Positions 11,983 through 22,289 of a stretch of DNA of 64,000 nucleotides are shown here, piece by piece. A program made the position numbers and the translations under genes. Origin of the DNA: Siphonodentalium dalli. Taxonomy: Eukaryota; Mollusca; Scaphopoda; Gadilida; Siphonodentaliidae. Where the stretch lies: assembly GCA_032622095.1 (NCBI GenBank), contig CP136065.1, positions 19,704,134 to 19,768,133 on the forward strand. The letters are read 5' to 3'. Below the pieces are notes generated by a model that worked only from the letters and a program-made list of their open reading frames with translations, made no database searches and was not told the origin of the DNA. Each line of letters opens with the position of its first letter. Position 1 is the stretch's first letter.

Positions 11983-13602
11983 ACGACCGATGATAGATTC
12001 CCAGTGTCTGTCATGAAGGAACACAGAAATTTGTGACTGGCATATGAACATGGCATGCAGGAGTTCATTCTGATAACTGACGCCGCACATCTGGCGCACC
12101 GGATTGTTACAGTACGTTGTTTTGTCTACAAAACAGAACGAGATGCCTGAGTTCACGTTCGCGATGGCGATTGGGTGGACGAAGTTGGCATATCATCCAC
12201 GGGATTCTTGGGTCCGGGTGACTTAAGTAAAAACAAGTTATGTCATTCTCCTATGTAACAATCACAGACATGGACAGCGCTTGGACAATTGATTACCACA
12301 TTTTTTTGATGGGGAATACACCTGAGTCAAAGAAATCCAGTATAGACACTGCATCAACCCACACTTGTTGAGAATCGGAACAATGTCTGCAGTCAATCCA
12401 GTGGCGGTCGTCCGAAGAGAGTGTGCTGAAAAGTCTTATATACACTTATTTTAGAGAGACTTGGTGGTTCGAATGCAGTAGAACAAGGTTTCCGAGAAAG
12501 CATAAAATTTTTTATCGCGATTTCTCTCTCCACAGGTAACAGACCAAAAAATTCGGTAACAACATGTGTTCTTGTATACGCGTCGGGATTAACTGAGTAT
12601 GTTTGACACCAGTTCTTAATGATCTTTCAAATGTACAGATATGCCGCGAATAGATAACAGCTCGCAACCGCATAACGACCTTGGCAAAACAACTGATGAT
12701 AGTTTCGACATTGTAGTAGGGGTGCATGGGTTGGTCATACGTCGCCCGACTAGAGAGAAATATGTTTTCCTCATCTTATCAGAATGATACCAAGGTGGAC
12801 GTACTACTCGGATCTGAGATGGTCGCATTACCGAGAGTCCACGAACAGTTGGCTACTTTGTGCTGCTGAGGAGATTCGTTGAAAACAACTACTTGACTCT
12901 TTATGCTAGAGAAATTGAAACGCTATCTAATGCTGTATTCGTGACACATATGTTAATTCCTGTTTTAGTTATGGAAATTATCGCGATATCGTCGGCTGTG
13001 TTCGGACATGAACATTGTATATTGGAGATGTTTGCACCATGCACATGTTGGGTAAGGTGGAGTAGAAGATCATTGATGTACACAAAGTATAAGAAATGGG
13101 ACGTAACGGCCCCTGCATGACGAGTTCCCTGCGAGATTACAAGAGAGTCAGACATATAGCAATTCGCGATCACTCTATTAGTACAGTCCTGGAGCATCTT
13201 GGGTATTATGCGAAGAATTTGTTCATGGAAGCCAGTGTCGTGTAGCTTGACTAGCAGCCCAGAATGTCAAAACTTTATCAAAAGCTTTCTGGTTATTCAG
13301 AAAACAGACGTATGCTCATGGCCCCATGTCGGTCGCGTAGCTTATCGTTTCTTGAAGAACATAGGAAGTCATAGAGCAACTGATACCAGTTTGGAAGCCA
13401 TTTTGTAGAGGAATTGGAGACTGGAGATAATCGAGCTTTTGATGAATCTTTTGTGCAGTACACTTTCGAAAATCTTGTAGATAACGTATATAATAGTTAC
13501 ATCACGGTAGCTATTTTGATTCTGTTCGGGTTCGTTATTTATCAATTTGCCGTCTTCCGTATATGTACTCCTTCGATTCCACACACAATGCACAACTTTC
13601 AT
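11983..13602 (-). pseudogene. Degenerate LINE reverse transcriptase, antisense (copy 1)
   Basis: Minus-strand fragments in several frames follow the LINE at 1-2206 in order: NSYRDVTIIYVIYKIFESVL (about 13500), QGTRHAGAVTSHFLYFVYIN and NTADDIAI (about 13000-13150), CGCELLS (about 12660), then VRQMCGVSYQNELLHAMFIC (about 12050-12110). Frameshifts and stops break it throughout. It is truncated at the C-terminus by the palindrome-array element. Confidence 0.82.
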
Positions 13603-13734
13603 AACAAAGATTTCGGCGTGAAATTTTGTGAGTCACTTTTCACGACACAATATAGGCCGTGGTCCAAATTTGGTCTACATTGCACGAATGGTTGAAAAGT
13701 ATTAAGCGCGCCAAAAGCGTGACCGAGTTATACA

Positions 13735-13778
13735 CAGATACACACACAGATACACACACACAGATACACAGACAGACG
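13735..13778. repeat. ACAGATACAC-type microsatellite (copy 1)
   Basis: Short tandem array of ACACAGATAC-like units, also present in copy 2 at about 20832-20872. Confidence 0.85.
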
Positions 13779-13986
13779 ACGGGTTTTATATATATAGATG
13801 ACGTTGACGCGAACGGTCGCAACGAAAACTGCTCCGAGTTCCGCTTCCGTTCAAATAATGGAGTAAAATTCTATTTGGATTACCGAGGTCAGTAGACATA
13901 TGGGATAGAGGATGCTAGCCGAGGTACGAGTATCCTATACAGCTAATTTGAAAGGACATATATGCAACAGTTATCTAAATCAAAAG

Positions 13987-14402
13987 ATGAGTTCTCAAAA
14001 TACAGATATTGATATTCCTCCCTCAAGTAATGTTCTGAAATATATTCGACCGTATGAACTGAATGTTGAGAAAATTTTAAAGAAAAAGATTAGAAGCTTC
14101 AATGATATAGAGAAATCTGATACGAAAGATGGAGGCAAGTGTTTAACCATTAACTTAGATACCATGATATTTGAGAAATACAACTGCGGTTTCGTCAGCA
14201 GATATTGGAATTCTGTGAAATGTGTTGAAAAAATGGCGCCTTGTGGAAAATAGTAACTGACCAGAACAATGTTGTTGTTGGAGATTTAATTACTGTGTGT
14301 CGCAAAAAGCCAAAACGGAAGGTAACGATTCATATTTACAAGACCAATAATAGTTTATGTTACAAGGTTCAAAGAACAGTATTGATTGGTGGTTACAGGT
14401 AG
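13987..14402 (+). pseudogene. Unrecognised ORF broken by a frameshift at an A6 run (copy 1)
   Basis: From ATG 13987 the frame reads MSSQNTDIDIPPSSNVLKYI and on to about 14229, where it stops shortly after the A6 in GTTGAAAAAATGG. One frame over, the sequence stays open (ALWKIVTDQNNVVVGDLITV) to a stop at 14400-14402. Read together it looks like one lysine-rich protein of about 138 residues. The same shift is in copy 2, so it predates the duplication. No family recognised; an intron or programmed shift cannot be excluded. Confidence 0.4.
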
Positions 14403-14499
14403 AGTTGCCACATGTCTACCAGTTTGCCATTAAGAAGCAAATATCTGCGAAATCGAAACAGGATACGGCACTGAGCAGCGATTTCATTGTGCCGTGTAT

Positions 14500-14544
14500 A
14501 GCAGCAGTAAAGCCGGCGAAAAGCTGGCTACATTTGTGATCGAT
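14500..14544 (+). repeat. AGCTGGCTAC repeat motif left of the TTAA insertion
   Basis: AGCTGGCTACATTTGTGATC here and AGCTGGCTACGAATGTGACC at 14946-14970 were adjacent before the 392-bp element inserted between them. The same pair is part of the terminal repeats of the element at 36273-36747. Confidence 0.75.
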
Positions 14545-14548
14545 TTAA

Positions 14549-14940
14549 CCCTTTACCCAACAAACCGGCCAAAACCGGCCAAATAAAGCTTCAACAGCCT
14601 AAAATATCTTCGGTCTGTCTCAATAGAACCATACAAATATGGATATCATTGGAACCGGCTCCTTGACCACATTGTGATAGTTACAGTTATGCCCTGTGCC
14701 AATGCATTCTCTTATATATGCGAGTCGACCATAGGTCGCCTCGCATATATAAGAGAATGCATTGGCCTAAAAAAAATCTTTTTTTAACACTTTTTACCAT
14801 TTTTTCTTACATTCTTTAACAATTTTATAATTTTTAATGTGTTAAGCCAATGCATTCTCTTATATATGCGAGGCGACCTATGGTCGACTCGCATATATAA
14901 GAGAATGCATTGGCACAGGGCCCTTCTGTTGGGTAAAGGG
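14549..14940 (-). mobile_element. 392-bp piggyBac-like MITE, TTAA target (copy I)
   Basis: TIRs CCCTTTACCCAACA/TGTTGGGTAAAGGG flanked by TTAA at 14545-14548 and 14941-14944. TTAA duplication and a CCC start are typical of piggyBac-superfamily elements. It contains two long AT-rich hairpins built on CCAATGCATTCTC and a CCGGCCAAAACCGGCC palindrome near one end. The unoccupied site is at 21645-21648 in duplication copy 2, so it inserted after the duplication or was absent from that copy. Orientation is opposite to the other two full copies (29464-30958 and 38337-38728). Confidence 0.92.
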
Positions 14941-14980
14941 TTAAAAAGCTGGCTACGAATGTGACCGGAGCCTTGTGACA

Positions 14981-15475
14981 ATGACCCCATCGGCAGCAGT
15001 AGCAGCAGATACTAACCAGAATGTCACACCACAAGAAAGAAGTTCTCACACATTACGCTCGTGTTCTGTCGCGTTAGTCACACCCAAACTTCGAGTAAAT
15101 TTGCATAAGAAGAAGTTGAATTACAGTCAGGTGTCTTCTTCAAATATGAGGAATAAGAAAAATCCATGCACCGTGACGCTCATCACACCTAAACCTAAAA
15201 AGAACATGCAGCACAGAAAACTTGTCTTCAGTGAGTCATCTGCATCTAACAGGATGAAAATAACATTATCCGAACTTCAATCTTTAATCGAAGAAATGAT
15301 AATCGACAGGGCAAAAACGGAACGCGAGTTTAACACAAGGATTGCTAAATTGGAAGACAATATTAATGATCTCCAAAAGCAAAACGTGTTGTTGCAGAAT
15401 AGGCAGTCTAAGCCTCTTTGGAAAGAAATGGATATGGTTTTGATCGAAGATCCCAGCAGTAGCAACTATATGTAG
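14981..15475 (+). CDS. Unrecognised 164-residue lysine-rich coiled-coil protein (copy 1)
   Basis: ATG at 14981 is preferred to the in-frame GTG at 14975. The protein has two related ~35-residue repeats, CSVALVTPK.. (residues 28-60) and CTVTLITPK.. (63-91), both ending in a KL.[YF]S..S[SA]SN pattern. A heptad-like charged helix (about 94-141: LSELQSLIEEMIIDRAKTER) follows, then an acidic tail. It is basic in the first half, with no signal peptide or membrane segment. The frame is intact in both duplicates with only two residue changes seen (S/L at position 4, N/T at 90). The leader and start codon match the end of the TIR element at 36273-36747. No family recognised; it may belong to a transposon. 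Confidence 0.5.
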   Translation: MTPSAAVAADTNQNVTPQERSSHTLRSCSVALVTPKLRVNLHKKKLNYSQVSSSNMRNKKNPCTVTLITPKPKKNMQHRKLVFSESSASNRMKITLSELQSLIEEMIIDRAKTEREFNTRIAKLEDNINDLQKQNVLLQNRQSKPLWKEMDMVLIEDPSSSNYM

Positions 15476-15595
15476 AGTAATATTCAACCAAACTACATGG
15501 TTGCATCCTATACATGTATATAAATGTATATAAGGTAGTTTTCATTTTAAAGTATTAAGAGGCAATTATATATATATATATATTATACTAGCAGA

Positions 15596-15749
15596 TCTAG
15601 CAGGTGACCCGACTTCGTCCGGGCTTTGACCTTGAATTGACCATTTTGAAGGTCAAGGTCAGGTCGGAGTGACGATTTGACCCGTCCAAAAATACTCCCC
15701 GGACAAAATCACCCGTAGGTATCAAATTTCGTCGAAATCCGTCCAGCAG
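15596..15749 (+). repeat. Dispersed TCAAGGTCA-rich repeat at the junction of the two copies
   Basis: Starts ACTAGCAGATCTAGCAGGTG and matches 24195-24362 almost base for base. It sits between duplication copies 1 and 2 and is missing left of copy 1. Confidence 0.88.
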
Positions 15750-17322
15750 TTTTCAATCATGCATTTGTTGTCGTCTGTTGTTGATGCAGTTGTTGTTGAG
15801 TCGCAGTCTATGACCTCTATAAATTCAACTGCTCACTGCAGTTGTTTGATGTCAGCTTGTTGTAGATTTTCGGTTTGTGCTGTTGTTATTGCCATTATTT
15901 TTACTTCGGCTAACTCCTTCTGCGCCTCGCGTATGGCTCGTGCGACCTCCGCATTCGTGACTGCGGGGCCGCTGTTGTTTTTATTAACGCCACCGGTGTT
16001 TACTGTACTTGAAAATATAATATCCACTGGTGTTATGCGGGATTAGGTCGATGTAGAAGCTGCGAATGCGTCGCTTTAAAATCTGTAGTGTTACTCCGAA
16101 TGCGGTATCCTCAATAAAATAGCCCGACACAGATTAGCACATGTGCTGATATTGATAATTACCACACCCTTTGGAAAGCATGCGATCGTGTGGTAATCAA
16201 GGATGGATTTCGACGAAATTTGATACTTAGGGATACTTTTGTCCGGGGAGTGTTTTGGACCGGTCAAATCGTGACCCCGACCTGACCTTGACCTTTAAAA
16301 CAGTCAATTCAACAGTCAAATTGGGTAAACGGACGGATTTCGATTTCGACCAGCCAGTGTAATAAAAAGCGAGACAGCTTGAAGAATGTAATGTATAACA
16401 CCAGAAACGGGAAAACGTGGTATATGGAAGTATCCAAATTTCCCACATGGAATTTGATAGCTAGTTTATATTATAATTATATTATAATTTATATTTATGG
16501 CTAATAATATGATCTTGGTGGCGTTACCATTTCCGACTATGGTTTTCTTGTTGTTGGTGGAGGTGCTTTTGTTGTTGCTATAGTTGAGATTGAGGACACC
16601 GGCTCGTGGCGGTGTTCTGGTGTCCTTGGTCGTAAAATGTCCATCTCCACGTCCCGGTCGGTGGCAGGGGTGATCGGAGTGACGTCAGTCTCTTCTGGTC
16701 CGCCGACTGGTGGCGCTGCGACAAGTGGTCGGATTCCCCGAAAACTTTTTAGCGATCAGGTTTTATGTATCATGTTATAATTTGATCATATCAAATAAAC
16801 TTATTGAAGTTGAAATTTGAGAATATTTTTTTAATATAGGCGGACACCTGAGCCGTGATATGAGGAACATAATTATGTGTTCAAATAAGTGGTGGGATTG
16901 GAGAGGTGTCCCAAAATAGATAAAGAGTTTCTATCATGCACAACTGTCCTCCATTCGTATATGTAGACCTGTACTCCCATGGAACATGTATATATATACA
17001 TTTATCGGTTTATACGGTAGATGTTGGCCTACATGTCGACCACCGCGGGTTAACTGTCCGCGTGTAGGCCTATAGGCCGATATGTAGCCTATAGGTTTAA
17101 GTGTAGCATATATAGGCATTTACATGTAGGCTACGTTCTGACGTAATCATATTAGTTTAATGATGCATTCTTCAAATGTTATATATCTTTAGTGCCTCCA
17201 TCGTGGACAGTAATCTTAGAACAATATATGTACATGAACTATATATGTACAGTATAAACAGTTTGAATAGCTCCACCGTATGCTGTGTTCATCTAATAAA
17301 TCTACATATATTGATTAAGAAC

Positions 17323-17768
17323 CACCTAATGCGCATAAGATTGTCCACTTATCAATGGACAATCGGTACCTAAAATGGTCGTTAATAAATGGACAATCCG
17401 ACCACGCGTGGCACGCGAGCTTGGGATTGTCCACTAAATCACGACATATACAGATAATCGTGCATGTTAGCTTCATATTAAATCTGAAGGGTAATAACTC
17501 TATAAAGAATGTACCTTTACTAAATGACGGAGATTTGTGTGAGAAATTTGCAACACCACAACAGATCAACTTTTGTCAAATATAAGTCAAATTCTTCCCT
17601 TCAAAAACACTTCTTCTCATTCAAATCACCGTTATTTAGCAAATTAATATTATTTATAGAGTTATTGCCCTTCATATTAAATATGAAGCTAACATGCAGG
17701 AATAGCAAAACATGTCTTCATTTAGTGGACAATCCCAAGCTCGCGTGCCACACGTGGTTGGATTGGTG
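17323..17768. mobile_element. Foldback element with target duplication TTAAGAAC (copy 2)
   Basis: Counterpart of 10242-10687: TTAAGAAC at 17315-17322 and 17769-17776, with the same inverted arms. It was present before the large duplication. Confidence 0.78.
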
Positions 17769-18289
17769 TTAAGAACATAGCTGTGTCGAGAATAATTCCC
17801 GTACATAATTGTAGAACATCTGGGTCTATAATGCCAGCTGATGTGAATATGAAGGATATTCGGTGATTTTTTTCAAATTTTGTACGCCATTTTTTCAAAT
17901 TATGTGCGCCATATTGAATTTTTGGGACAAGCAGAAGAGGAGTCCTATAGCCCGGTTATCCCCTACATAGATGGATGTATGGAGTTATAATAACAATAAC
18001 ACCCATTTTTTATATCTGTAATGCCTCCATTGTGATAGAGATATATGAACAATATAGGTACATGAACTATATACAATATAAACAGATTGAAGAGCTCCAT
18101 CGTATGCTATGTCGCTCTAATAAGTTTACATACATGTATATGGAATAAGAACATAGCTGTGTCGAGAATAATTCCCGTACAAATCTGTAGAACATCTGGG
18201 TCTACACATGAAGTCGTGTTTCCTAGTCTGAATGAAACGAGTTGCTCCTCTGACAGTGAACTTAAAAATAGGTAGCTATGGACACCATA

Positions 18290-19069
18290 CACTCTTAAAA
18301 ACCTATGTAGGTACTAAGCTTTGTCCCAGGGGGAGTACCAACTTTTTGGTACTCTGGAGTACCAAAAGTTTAGGTACTCTAGAGTACCAAAATGTTTGGT
18401 ACTCTGGAGTACCAACTTCTTGGTACTCTAGAGTACCAAATTGTTGGTACTCTGGATTACCTAATAATTATTTAAGTTCTACCCGGGCATTGTGCATATA
18501 ATACCCACCCCACATTTATGTCACCGAAGCCATGACGCTCACGATATGAGGTGCCAAGAAATAGATGCTTTCATGATACGCCCTATATATTATCTGAAGT
18601 ACCAAAATATCAAGACAGGTACTCTGAAGTATTTAGGTACTACGCATAGATCCAGCAATTTGATACTCCAGAGAACAAAACAGCCCTGATACCGGCAAAT
18701 TTAACAATGTGACATGTTAGATTCCAAATTATGCTGCCGCGTTTAAACATCCAATTAAGTACAAAACCACAAAGACTCCCTTGCATAGTGCTAAATGAAA
18801 TAATCCGACAGATCTACGACCGCGAGTCGACGGGCGGCCATTTTTCACTTTAATTTAATCGTTTGCACACGGGACACGATATTGACACACCCACGGTCTC
18901 ACCTAATCAGCATGGAGCCAATTAACGATTGACCCTCTGTGTAGTACCGACTCATGTGGTTCTATAACGCTAAACAGGTTCTAAAGGCTTATAGTACCAA
19001 ACTGTCTGGTATACTATCGCGGCTTTTGGTTCCATGGGGTACCTAAATCAATTGCTTTATTTGAGAGTG
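18290..19069. mobile_element. TA-flanked GGTACTC/GAGTACC palindrome-array element (copy 2)
   Basis: Counterpart of 11208-11980, with the five-palindrome array at about 18346-18466 and TA on both sides (18288-18289 and 19070-19071). Confidence 0.75.
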
Positions 19070-19071
19070 TA

Positions 19072-20699
19072 ACGACCGATGATAGATTCCCAGTGTCTGT
19101 CATGAAGGAACACAGAAATTTGTGACTGGCATATGAACATGGCATGCAGGAGTTCATTCTGATAACTGACGCCGCACATCTGGCGCACCGGATTGTTACA
19201 GTACGTTGTTTTGTCTACAAAACAGAACGAGATGCCTGAGTTCACGTTCGCGATGGCGATTGGGTGGACGAAGTTGGCATATCATCCACGGGATTCTTGG
19301 GTCCGGGTGTCTTAAGTAAAAACAAGTTATGTCATTCTCCGATGTAACAATCACAGACATGGACAGCGCTTGGACAATTGATTACCACATTTTTTTGATG
19401 GGGAATACACCTGAGTCAAAGAAATCCAGTATAGACACTGCATCAACCCACACTTGTTGAGAATCGGAACAATGTCTGCAGTCAATCCAGTGGCGGTCGT
19501 CCGAAGAGAGTGTGCTGAAAAGTCTTATATACACTTATTTTAGAGAGACTTGGTGGTTCGAATGCAGTAGAACAAGGTTTCCGAGAAAGCATAATTTTTT
19601 TTATCGCGATTTCTCTCTCCACAGGTAACAGACCAAGAAATTCGGTAGCAACATGTGTTCTTGTATATATACGCGTCGGGATTAACTGAGTATGTTTGAC
19701 ACCAGTTCTGAATGATCTTTCAAATGTACAGATATGCCGCGAATATATAGATAACAGCTCGCAACCGCATAACGACCTTGGCAAAACAACTGATGATAGT
19801 TTCGACATTGTAGTAGGGGTGCATGGGTTGGTCATACGTCGCCCGACTAGAGAGAAATGTGTTTTCCTCATCTTATCAGAATGATACCAAGGTGGACGTA
19901 CTACTCGGATCTGAGATGGTCGCATTACCGAGAGTCCACGAACAGTTGGCTACTTTGTGCTGCTGGGGAGATTCGTTGAAAACAACTACTTGACTCTTTA
20001 TGCTAGAGAAATTGAAACGCTATCTAATGCTGTATTCGTGACACATATGTTAATTCCTGTTTTAGTTATGGAAATTATCGCGATATCGTCGGCTGTGTTC
20101 GGACATGAACATTGTATATTGGAGATGTTTGCACCATGCACATGTTGGGTAAGGTGGAGTAGAAGATCATTGATGTACACCAAGTATAAGAAATGGGACG
20201 TAACGGCCCCTGCATGACGAGTTCCCTGCGAGATTACAAGAGAGTCAGACATATAGCATTTCGCGATCACTCTATTAGTACAGTCCTGGAGCATCTTGGG
20301 TATTATGCGAAGAATTTGTTCATGGAAGCCAGTGTCGTGTAGCTTGACTAGCAACCCAGAATGTCAAAACTTTATCAAAAGCTTTCTGGCTATTCAGAAA
20401 ACAGACGTAAGCGCATGGGCCCATGTCGGTCGCGTAGCTTACCGTTTCTTGAAGAACATAGGAAGTCATAGAGCAACTGATACCAGTTTGGAAGCCATTT
20501 TGTAGAGGAATTGGAGACTGGAGATAATCGAGCTTTTGATGAATCTTGTATGCAGTACACTTTTGAAAATCTTGTAGATAACGTATATAATAGTTACATC
20601 ACGGTAGCTATTTTGATTCTGTTCGGGTTCGTTATTTATCAATTTGCCGTCTTCCGTATATGTACTCCTTCGATTCCACACACAATGCACAACTTTCAT
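19072..20699 (-). pseudogene. Degenerate LINE reverse transcriptase, antisense (copy 2)
   Basis: Counterpart of 11983-13602. The longest intact minus-strand piece (about 20354-19998) runs MLVKLHDTGFHEQILRIIPK, QGTRHAGAVTSHFLYLVYIN and NTADDIAI. Stops and shifts elsewhere show it is a relic. Confidence 0.82.
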
Positions 20700-21081
20700 A
20701 ACAAAGATTTCGGCGTGAAATTTTGTGAGTCACTTTTCACGACACAATATAGGCCGTGGTCCAAATTTGGTCTACATTGCACGAATGGTTGAAAAGTATT
20801 AAGCGCGCCAAAAGCGTGACCGAGTTATACACAGATACACACACAGATACACACACACAGATACACAGACAGACGACGGGTTATATATATATAGATGACG
20901 TTGACGCGAACGGTCGCAACGAAAACTGCTCCGAGTTCCGCTTCCGTTCAAATAATGGAGTAAAATTCTATTTGGATTACCGAGGTCAGTAGACATACGG
21001 GATAGAGGATGCTAGCCGAGGTACGAGTATCCTATACAGCTAATTTGAAAGGACATATGCAACAGTTATCTAAATCAAATG

Positions 21082-21497
21082 ATGAGTTATCAAAATACAG
21101 ATATTGATATTCCTCCCTCAAGTAATGTTCTGAAATATATTCGACCGTATGAACTGAATGTTGAGAAAATTTTAAAGAAAAAGATTAGACTTAGCTTCAA
21201 TGATATAGAGAAATCTGATACGAAAGATGGAGGGAAGTCTTTAACCATTAACTTAGATACCATCATATTTGAGAAATACAACTGCGGTTTCGTCAGCAGA
21301 TATTGGAATTCTGTGAAATGTGTTGAAAAAATGGCGCCTTGTGGAAAATAGTAACTGACCAGAACAATGTTGTTGTTGGAGATTTAATTACTGTGTGTCG
21401 CAAAAAGCCAAAACGGAAGGTAACGATTCATATTTATACAAGACCAATAATAGTTTATGTTACAAGGTTCAAAGAACAGTATTGATTGGTGGTTACA
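21082..21497 (+). pseudogene. Unrecognised frameshifted ORF (copy 2)
   Basis: Counterpart of 13987-14402. It shares the A6 frameshift and has a three-base in-frame insertion (KKIRLSFND against KKIRSFND). An extra two bases near 21435 break the downstream frame again. Confidence 0.4.
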
Positions 21498-21644
21498 GGT
21501 AGAGTTGCCACATGTCTACCAGTTTGCCTTTAAGAAGCAAATATCTGCGAAATGGAAACAGGATACGGCACTGAGCAGCGATTTCATTGTGCCGTGTATA
21601 GCAGCAGTAAAGCCGGCGAAAAGCTGGCTACATTTGTGATCGAT

Positions 21645-21648
21645 TTAA
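21645..21648. other. Unoccupied TTAA target site (paralogue of the MITE site at 14545)
   Basis: GTGATCGAT-TTAA-AAAGCTGG here is uninterrupted; in copy 1 the same sequence is split at TTAA by the 392-bp element. Confidence 0.93.
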
Positions 21649-21684
21649 AAAGCTGGCTACGAATGTGACCGGAGCCTTGTGACA

Positions 21685-22179
21685 ATGACCCCATTGGCAG
21701 CAGTAGCAGCAGATACTAACCAGAATGTCACACCACAAGAAAGAAGTTCTCATACATTACGCTCGTGTTCTGTCGCGTTAGTCACACCCAAACTTCGAGT
21801 AAATTTGCATAAGAAGAAGTTGAATTACAGTCAGGTGTCTTCTTCAAATATGAGGAATAAGAAAAATCCATGCACCGTGACGCTCATCACACCTAAACCT
21901 AAAAAGAACATGCAGCACAGAAAACTTGTCTTCAGTGAGTCATCTGCATCTACCAGGATGAAAATAACATTATCCGAACTTCAATCTTTAATCGAAGAAA
22001 TGATAATCGACAGGGCAAAAACGGAACGCGAGTTTAACACAAGGATTGCTAAATTGGAAGACAATATTAATGATCTCCAAAAGCAAAACGTGTTGTTGCA
22101 GAATAGGCAGTCTAAGCCTCTTTGGAAAGAAATGGATATGGTTTTGATCGAAGATCCCAGCAGTAGCAACTATATGTAG
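21685..22179 (+). CDS. Unrecognised 164-residue coiled-coil protein (copy 2)
   Basis: Counterpart of 14981-15475: same length, intact frame, Leu instead of Ser at residue 4 and Thr instead of Asn at residue 90. The upstream leader (GAATGTGACCGGAGCCTTGT) is not interrupted here, so this copy preserves the ancestral 5' flank. Confidence 0.5.
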   Translation: MTPLAAVAADTNQNVTPQERSSHTLRSCSVALVTPKLRVNLHKKKLNYSQVSSSNMRNKKNPCTVTLITPKPKKNMQHRKLVFSESSASTRMKITLSELQSLIEEMIIDRAKTEREFNTRIAKLEDNINDLQKQNVLLQNRQSKPLWKEMDMVLIEDPSSSNYM

Positions 22180-22289
22180 AGTAATATTCAACCAAACTGC
22201 ATGGTTGCATCCTATACATGTATATAAATGTATATAAGGTGGTTTTCATTTTAAAGTATTAAGAGGCAATTATATATATATACTAGAAG

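Larger units (their letters stand above)
7990..15590. repeat. Tandem duplication, copy 1 (~7.6 kb)
   Basis: This segment is repeated in the same orientation at 15750-22290 with near identity over long blocks (for example 8000-8900 against 15760-16660). Copy 1 carries three notable extra segments: about 26 bp near 8960, 651 bp at 9204-9854, and a 392-bp TTAA element at 14549-14940. The unit is a mosaic of transposon relics rather than a host gene. Confidence 0.93.

Noticed and set aside
15836-16046. Host gene content for the tandem duplication
   Set aside because: All recognisable parts are transposon relics or unassigned ORFs; no host exon seen.
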